Origin: Madurella fahalii
Lineage: Eukaryota; Ascomycota; Sordariomycetes; Sordariales
Direction of reading: 5' to 3'
NCBI GenBank assembly: GCA_029876055.1
Contig: CM056876.1
Span: 1,612,001-1,676,000 of the forward strand
DNA: 64,000 nt
The notes beneath the pieces are model-generated. The model made no database searches, was not told where the DNA came from, and worked only from the letters and a program-made list of their open reading frames with translations. Below, piece by piece: positions 57,315 through 64,000 of the stretch (the first letter of the stretch is position 1; the number at the start of each line of letters is the position of its first letter). The position numbers and the translations under genes were made by a program.

Positions 57315-60012
57315 ATGGCAGATGCACGGGACAAGGCCGGATTGCTCGACTCCTGCCTTATTGCCTTTGTCCAGAGCAAATCATTGTCGAGTGCCGTCAT
57401 CGCACAGGTACGCGTCCGATCGCAGAATATATCACCGGGGCGTCGCTGACTGGCAGGACAGCTCTCGCAGATTGTCCAGGACAATGGCGCCGAGGTCCTG
57501 GAGCCCGACCGCAAGGGCAAGATCCGCATCCCGCAGGCCACGCACATTGTGTCGAATACAATCGATTTTGACCAGTATACCGAGGCCCAGGCTATGATGA
57601 TTCCCGTCGTCCGATCCGACTGGATCAAGGCTACCATCGCGCGAAACAAGGTCGCCCAAGTCCGCCCCTTCTCCCCCGACCCTAGGATGATCTTCTCCAA
57701 CGTCGTCCTTACCTGCGCCGACATACCGGCCATGGACAGGGAAGCGATTACAGGCGCCATAATGGCGCTCGGCGGAATGGAATCCAAGGACCTGTCGCGC
57801 CAGACTACCCACATCTGCGCCTTATCGTTGGAACATCCAAAGTGTGCCGAAGCCAGGAAAAAAAATCCAAAGTGCAAAATCGTCCTCCCTCACTGGTAAG
57901 CCCGGCCGTATGCCCTGTTCGCTGTCTGCTCAGCGGCTCACCAGCTCTAGGTTTGACGACTGCTTTCGGTTAGGAAAGCGGATCGACGAAGGGCCTTACC
58001 TCCTTCCGGACCCAGAGATCCTAAGAAAAGCGCCAGAAGAAGCAGTCAATGTACCACCGAGCCAGCAGTTGGAGGGCGCCATATCGACGGTTCCCACTGG
58101 ACCTTATGACACTGAAGGGGGCGAAAAATTGGTCGTCTTCGCGCAGAAGAAGGTCATGCTCTCACAGGATCTCCCCATCAATACCATGCTGCGCAAGACC
58201 ATCACGGATAAGATTACCAAGGGCGAGGGCGAAGTTGTCGACTCGGTTGCGGACTGCGATATGTTCATCTGCCAGTATCGCGAGGGCGAGCAGTACATCC
58301 GGGCAGCACAACACGGAAAGGATGTGGGCAACCTGGCGTGGCTGTATCACTTGATGGTATACAACGAGTGGACGTCTCCTTTCCGGCGGTTACTACATTA
58401 TCCTGTCCCTAGGAATGGTATCCCCGGATTCAAAGACATGCGCATTACCCTATCAAATTACGGAGGCGAGGCACGGATATACCTCGAGAATCTCATCACC
58501 GCCGCCGGTGCCACATACACTCGGACAATGAAAGCGGAGAACACCCATCTAATCACGGCTCGCATGCATAGCGAGAAGTGCGAGGCGGCAAAAGATTGGA
58601 ACATTGAGATTATCAACCACCTCTGGATCGAGGAGAGCTACGCTGCCTGCCAAGTCCTGCCTCTCAACAACTCGAGGTACAGGCATTTCCCTCCACGCAC
58701 AAACCTGGGTGAGGTTATTGGTCAGACTTTCCTCGATGAGCCCACCCTCCGCGAGATGTTCTACCCGGGTGGCGAGGAGAAACTCGACACAGCTGCCAAG
58801 AAGAAGAGGAAGATCAACGAGGTCGCGCACAAAAACACATATAATGTGGGACTGGATCGTGACTTCAGCGTAAGGGAAGATTCGAGTCCCGCGCCGGCAA
58901 AATCGGCGAGGAAACCGCGAGCCGCCCCGGCGGTTGGGAATTTCGCTACTCCCAAGGGACGCCATGTCCGGTCCGGCAAAGAGAATGATACACCATCTGT
59001 TATGAGCAGCGCCAGCCGCAGCGCCAAGGCACAGGCACTCTCCAAACTCCAAGACTTGGCGCCGGACATAGCGCTGTACGAGAAGGAGAAGAAGCGGTCG
59101 GCGAAAGACGGACACGGCATATGGGGTGGCAAACGTGCGCTGGATCAGATCGACAAGGAGCGGGAGGATAGGAGCTCAAGTCCAGCAGCAAGGGGCGCAG
59201 ATGCAGATGAAGACGGGCAAGGGAAGCGGCCCGTCAAGAAAGCGAAGATGTCGCTACCAGAAGTGGACATGCGGGTCTGCTTGACGGGGTACAGAAGATG
59301 GGTGGAAAACAAGTCGTCCGAGGAGGCTGACCGGGTAAGCCGTCTACCCTAATCCGGACACGATGCGTTCTTGCTAACCTAGATTCAGAAAAAACTCCGC
59401 TCGCTCGGCATACAGATTGTGCAAGACAACGTCCCCTGCAACTACCTCGCCGCTCCTGGTATGGTGCGGACGATGAAATTCCTCAGGTGTCTAGCGAGGG
59501 GACCCGAGGTGATCAACTCGTCCTTCATCACGGCCTGCCTCGAGACGGGCAAGCGGCCCAATGTCAAGGACTACCTGCTCGTCGACAAAGCGAACGAGTC
59601 GAAATTTGGCGTGACCATCGAGAAGGCCATCTGCCGCGCGCGGGCCAACCGCGGCCGTCTGCTCTGGGGCGTGCCAATATACTGCACCGCCGAGATACCC
59701 AACGGCGCTGACGCCTTCAAGACCATTGCCGAGGCCAACGGGGCCATCTTCAAGGTCTACCGTGCGAGAGGCGGCACCACCATCAAGCCGACAACTGCCG
59801 AGGAGGACGGTGGGGCGGACCCGGACCCTGTATATCTGCTATCGGGGTCGTCGCCGGCCGAGAGGCAGTTGTGGCCGCGCTTTGAGGAGATGGCGCACAA
59901 GGGACACATGGAGCCCCGGATTGTCATGTCAGATTGGCTGTTGGATGTTGCGATGCGGCAGGAGTTGGTGTTTGAACCGAAGAAGCACTTAATAAGTGCA
60001 CTCTCGTCGTGA
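57315..60012 (+). CDS. RTT107: Multi-BRCT DNA damage protein, Rtt107/Brc1-like
   Basis: Rtt107/Brc1 is a scaffold that binds phosphorylated H2A and the SMC5/6 and Slx4 pathways at damaged forks. Exons 57315-57407, 57462-57895, 57951-59334 and 59389-60012 give 844 residues. BRCT repeats fill the N-terminus: VQDNGAEVLEPDRKGKIRIP; MIPVVRSDWIKATIA; IFSNVVLTCADIPAMDREAI then GGMESKDLSRQTTHICAL; IVLPHWFDDCFRLGKRIDEG; and ITLSNYGGEARIYLENLITA then EIINHLWIEESY. A basic disordered linker, KKKRKINEVAHKNTYNVGLD and after, separates the C-terminal BRCT pair (MRVCLTGYRRWVEN; VINSSFITACLETGKRPNVK; YLLSGSS; IVMSDWLLDVAMRQELV). The last intron has two acceptors six bases apart (59382 and 59388), so two residues are optional. 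NSE2, a partner-complex gene, is 17 kb away. Confidence 0.92.
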
Positions 60013-60177
60013 AGGGGGTTAGACGGCGGCTGGAGTTTGGTGCTTAGGCAGTTGTCTCGTTTTAGATACCCGGACATGGCTTGTTCGAGTATCCTTGTTT
60101 GATATGCCCTGGTTGGGACAGCGTCCGTCGAGATAGGTAACTAGACGGCCACGTCTGTCGCAAAATGAAATGGCCTC

Positions 60178-60987
60178 TCAGAAGAACTTGACACCCCGTG
60201 ACTCCTCCTGACCAAAAACCTGCGCTTTCCCTCTCTTGACGAGCACATTCAGGGCTTTGAGCAGCAACTCCTGATCGAGCCCATGGAATTCTGACAAGTT
60301 CAATCATTAGTTATCCCAATCCGCACCAACCAAGTAAAAAGATAAAGAAAGGAAGAGGGAAAAGACAGAGAATGACTCACCCTCCCCCAATGTCCCGTCC
60401 CCTTCTACCAATTCGTACACCGTCAACACACTGCCCCGCTGGCCCGTCGCCTCCACCCACCCCTCCACCAGCGACGCCCACTCCTCCGGCGTCCGCCAGT
60501 ACACCCACACCACATCGCCCCCTCCCCCCGCCCCGCCCCCGCCTTCACCGCTGCTGCTAATCCCCCCGCCGCCGCCGGCGTAGTACTCGGCCCGCCCGTC
60601 CTTGCGCAGGAACTCGATGACCTCCTTGATGTCGGCGAGGCTCAGGCGGCGGTTGATGCGCCGGTTGTGGAACAGCTCGGTGGTGTCGAGCTCGGCTTGG
60701 TCCTTGTGCTGCGCGGCGGCCGCGGCGGCGGCAGCGGCAGCGGACGACGGTAGGGTGGTGGTGCCGGACCCGGAGAGGGAGAGCTTGAGGATGCGGTGGT
60801 GGCGGCAGTAGGCCAGCACGAGCGCGGCCCATTTGGTGAGCTGGGCGTGGTGCGTCGTGAGGTTCGTCTGGCGGGTGAAGAAGGGCGGGAAGGAGTACTC
60901 CGGGGGGAAGGAGAATGAAGAGGTGGAGGTAGGGAGCGGAGGGTTGGCGGTTGAGGAGGCGGCTGGCGGTGGGGTCGGGGTGGACAT
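60178..60987 (-). CDS. VPS25: ESCRT-II subunit Vps25
   Basis: Vps25 is the two-copy subunit of ESCRT-II that binds Vps20 during multivesicular body sorting. Exons 60987-60381 and 60290-60178 give 239 residues. After a Pro/Ser/Thr-rich start, FSFPPEYSFPPFFTRQTNLT is the PPXY-like segment that contacts Vps22/Vps36. QLTKWAALVLAYCRHHRILK and ELFHNRRINRRLSLADIKEV are the first winged helix. VVWVYWRTPEEWASLVEGWV is the second. The end is HGLDQELLLKALNVLVKRGK then GVKFF, the family C-terminus. It is longer than yeast Vps25 because of an Ala run (ten Ala) and a Gly/Ser run between the winged helices. It converges with RTT107. Confidence 0.95.
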
Positions 60988-61390
60988 TCTCTGAAAAGTA
61001 GGAAGGGGGTTTGGGGTTGGGAGGGGGAGAGAGAGAGAAAGGGAAGAGTGAGATGGCGAGGCGACAGAAGAGTGAGTGAGTGATGGGTGTACTTTGGCCG
61101 TGAGAAGAAGGGGATGAGCTTCGACGAGTGAATGATGCGTGAGGTGTTGTAGTGTGTCGTGGGGTCCTATGCTGCCAAGCTTTGGAGGGGCATGCTCCCC
61201 TTGCATAGAAATGGAAGCATGGCGGGGCAATGTAGAGGATCTGATGTGCAACAACCAACTCAGGCCTCAGGGGACAAAAACAACCTTACAAGACAATGCC
61301 ATCAAACCATCCCCGCGCCCATTTCATTCACTCATTCTAAGCATAACAGTGGCCCTGAACAGGCGTGACATCCAAACATAATTATAGGTT
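60988..61390. other. Intergenic between VPS25 and NDC80
   Basis: VPS25 promoter and NDC80 3' UTR. Purine-rich (GAGAGA) near 61018-61080, which is the pyrimidine-rich leader on the VPS25 strand. No gene seen. Confidence 0.5.
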
Positions 61391-63714
61391 TTACATATCC
61401 ATGGCTTGGGTATCATCTCTCATCTCATCACTGCCCAGCTCCTTCTCCAGCTCGTCGGCCACAAAACTCTCATAGTCCTCCAGGTTCTTTTGGATGTGCA
61501 TTTTGAATTTGATCACATCGTTGAGCATCCGCATCGTCTCGGTGTGAAGCTCTTCCCGGAGAGCATTTGCTCGGAGTGTTAACTGTTCATACCTGCAGAA
61601 TGTCAGCAAATGACCACTCTCAACTCCAAGAGACAGTACTTACTCGATATTGGTGTTCATTTCCCTTTGCTCCATCAGCTGCACCGACTCGGACAGCTGT
61701 GCCCGCATCTTTGCCAGCTCCTTCTCCATCTTCTCAATCTGTGCGTCCGACGCCAGTTTCTGCGCCATCGTCACCTCCTTGGTCTTCTCATACTCCTCCT
61801 CGGCCGCGCGCACGCGGTGCTCAAGCGCCTCGACCTCGTTGCGCTTGTCCTCGATAGCCTCCTTGGCCCGGTCCAGCAGATCGTGATCCTCCATCATCAT
61901 GTCGAGTGCCGCCTTGCGCCTCTCGGATATCTCCTTGCGGAGCGCCAGGAAGCTGTTCTTAACCTGCCCCCGGAGGTCTAGGTTGAGGATGTGCGCCGGC
62001 TGGTAGCCCGTCACGGGGTCGGCCAGGAGCCGGTCGCCCTCGGCGGCAGGGCCGTACGACCCTTGCAGCTGCGACGAGCCAAAGCTGGGCCCTTCGTTGA
62101 CCGTCACTTGCAGCTCGTAGTCCTTGCCCTTGGCGTTGACCGCAGTCGACGGAATCAGGCCGATCTGGTAGGCGACAGTGTTGTATCTGTCTACCATGCG
62201 TTCGAGCTCGTCCAGCCGCTGGCTGCACTCCATCTCCTTCTCTGCCACCTTGCGCTTGACATCCTCCAACCGCTGCCCAGCCGACTCGATGCTCTTCTGA
62301 AGACGTTCTCGTTCGGCAGTCATGCGGTCGATATCCTGCATGCTGATTCCCTGGTCGTCTACCGCCTTCTGTAGCCGCCGCCGCTCCTCCTCGGCCTCCT
62401 TCAGTTCGGCTTGCAGCTTGTCGAGCTCCTCCTGCAAGACCTGGATGCGGCTCTCGTATTTTTCCGACCGTTGCATGGCCAGCGTGTTATACTCTTCAAA
62501 TTTGACCTTGTCCTCTTCCATGATCTTAAAATGGCTGTCTAGGACGGCCGGGTCGGGCGTCGACTTCTCGAGCTCCTCGATTTCCTTGAGGAGCCGTGCA
62601 TGCTCGCCCTCCAGCATCTCCAACTCCTGGACGTATTTCGCGTTGGACCGCTCAAACGCCCGCGCCATCCCTTGAACGTGCGGTGCCAGAGCCCTCTCGA
62701 CGTCCTCGTCCCCTGCTTCGTCGTCCATGTTAAGCCAGTCCTGGTAGGCGCTCGTCAAAAAGTCGAAGATGATGTTATCGCCCGCGACATCGACGCCGGC
62801 CTCCAGGCACGCACCGTCGTACTGGTTGCAAGCGTACCGCTCCAACATCTGGGCCAGCTGCATCATCCAATGCAGCAATCCCAGGAATGTGCTCCAGTTT
62901 TGGCCTCCGACGGCCGCGATCTGGCTCTTTGTGATGCTCCTTTCGTAAGGGTACCGTAGCTGCTTCAGGAGCGGCGGCACCTCCTGGTCAATGTTCTTCT
63001 GGAAGCGGTAGCTCGGGTCGATGCGGTGGTACAGCCACTGGAACATGTAGTTGAAATCTTTTTGGGTCGGCGACTTGATGAAATTGTCCGACAGCTTGTG
63101 GTTCATCTCCATCTCGAAGTTGTGTTGCGCCAGGTACTCGATCAGCTCTTGGCCAAGCCGGTTCTGGTACGCCCTGTCCTTGAGCGGCCGGGGGTCTCGC
63201 GGCACGCCAGCCGCCTGGGGTGCTTGTTGGAAGAAGCTCTGGTGCCCCCCCATGGGGCCGGCGGTCGAGGGTCGGGCGCGGTATACACTGCTGCGGCGCT
63301 CCGCGTCGGTGGACGGGCCCGGGGTGTGGTATGGTCTATGAGCGGGGGTATTACCGGTGTTGTAGGCCGAGACGGAGGCGCGCTTGACCGAGGACAGGCC
63401 GATGTCTGCGAGGTTCGTGCCGGATGAGGACCGCTGGAACATTGGCTGGCTCGGGCGCGACATGGACATGGCGAGGGAATGGCGCGGCCCGGAGACGGAG
63501 CGGCCATGGGGCGCGCTGCCGATGGTGCTAGATCGCTTCATGGCGGAGGGCGGTTGCGGGATGCCCGAGTTGAGGTTCAGTCCTCCCAGGGTCTGTGCAG
63601 TGGGTCAGTATCCATTGTCGCCATCCCTTTAGGCATGGGAGGGACGTGGGGAGGGATGTGGGAGCGCACCTCCCTCGGTCTTCGAACGCTCCAGAGGCCA
63701 GTGTCCTGCGACAT
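61391..63714 (-). CDS. NDC80: Kinetochore protein Ndc80 (HEC1)
   Basis: Ndc80 is the microtubule-binding subunit of the NDC80 kinetochore complex. Exons 63714-63670, 63592-61644 and 61592-61391 give 731 residues. The disordered N-terminal tail (MSQDTGLWSVRRPRE, then Ser/Arg-rich) carries many basic and Ser residues, the usual Aurora B target region. The calponin-homology domain spans about residues 135-250: RPLKDRAYQNRLGQELIEYL, KDFNYMFQWLYHRIDPSYRF, VPPLLKQLRYPYERSITKSQ and WSTFLGLLHWMMQLAQM. From about 300 to the end it is coiled coil, with a break around GPSFGSSQLQGSYGP that may be the loop region binding Dam1 or other partners. The end is DDTQAMDM. The promoter lies at the window's right edge. 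Confidence 0.96.
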
Positions 63715-64000
63715 GATGGCAGAGCCCAAAAACCGCTTCCCTTGCGCCCGTCGACGAATTGGGACAAGGCGCCAGCAGCCGGGTTGTTTGCGCGAGCGCC
63801 TGGTGGATATCGGGTGCAGATAAACTGAGATACAAGACTGAATACAAAGGATCGAGCAAGGAATGGTGGAGTGCCCTGTCGGGACTTGTAATTACTGCGT
63901 AATTCAGGCGTTGCTCAGGTAAACAAATCTGCGGGGCCTTGTTGCAGCGCGTCGGATGGCCCAAACAACGGTAAAGTGGGGCTTCAACAACACTCCAGCA
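63715..64000. other. NDC80 upstream flank to window end
   Basis: No gene-like frame; probably the NDC80 promoter. Confidence 0.45.

Overview
The window is nuclear DNA from a filamentous ascomycete. Genes carry short GT-AG introns of about 47 to 150 bases with CTAAC/CTGAC branch sites, there is no operon layout, and coding GC is high. The gene set (Clr5-domain protein, creC and creD regulators, a family 7 cellobiohydrolase, fungal-type Rpn7, Gem1, Slm1) fits Sordariomycetes, most likely Sordariales such as the Chaetomiaceae. That placement is inferred from protein resemblance; no search was run.

Layout. 0-11 kb: edge of an unidentified minus gene, nucleolar ENP2/NOL10 (+), a small one-TM protein (-), a 1353-residue coiled-coil protein (-). 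11.5-22.4 kb: mitochondrial ribosomal protein bL33m (-), alanine aminotransferase (+), proteasome lid subunit RPN7 (-), mRNA cap methyltransferase ABD1 (+, with an apparent frameshift), Miro GTPase GEM1 (-). 23.6-31.7 kb: creC (+), a 3.6 kb gap, alpha-arrestin creD (+). 33-46 kb: SLM1 (+), Clr5 protein (+), SUMO ligase NSE2 (-), GH7 cellobiohydrolase (-), cupin (+). 46-56 kb: Fpg-type DNA glycosylase (-), then an accessory stretch with poorly conserved multi-exon genes, a gene with two in-frame stops, and a 261-base pure pyrimidine tract. 54.6-64 kb: alpha/beta hydrolase (-), tRNA-Val(AAC), RTT107-like BRCT protein (+), VPS25 (-), NDC80 (-).

Most genes are housekeeping and functionally independent. 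Two loose themes stand out. creC, creD and a cellobiohydrolase, a typical target of carbon catabolite repression, sit within about 19 kb. Several genome-maintenance genes (NSE2, Fpg, RTT107, NDC80) lie in the right half. No clearly new multi-gene system was found. The most unusual signals concern gene structure: three candidate GC-AG introns, a 5-base first coding exon in creC, a 15-base internal exon in the cupin gene, and the pyrimidine tract inside an intron of a decaying gene.

Exon joins were worked out by hand from splice signals, reading-frame closure and remembered family sequences.
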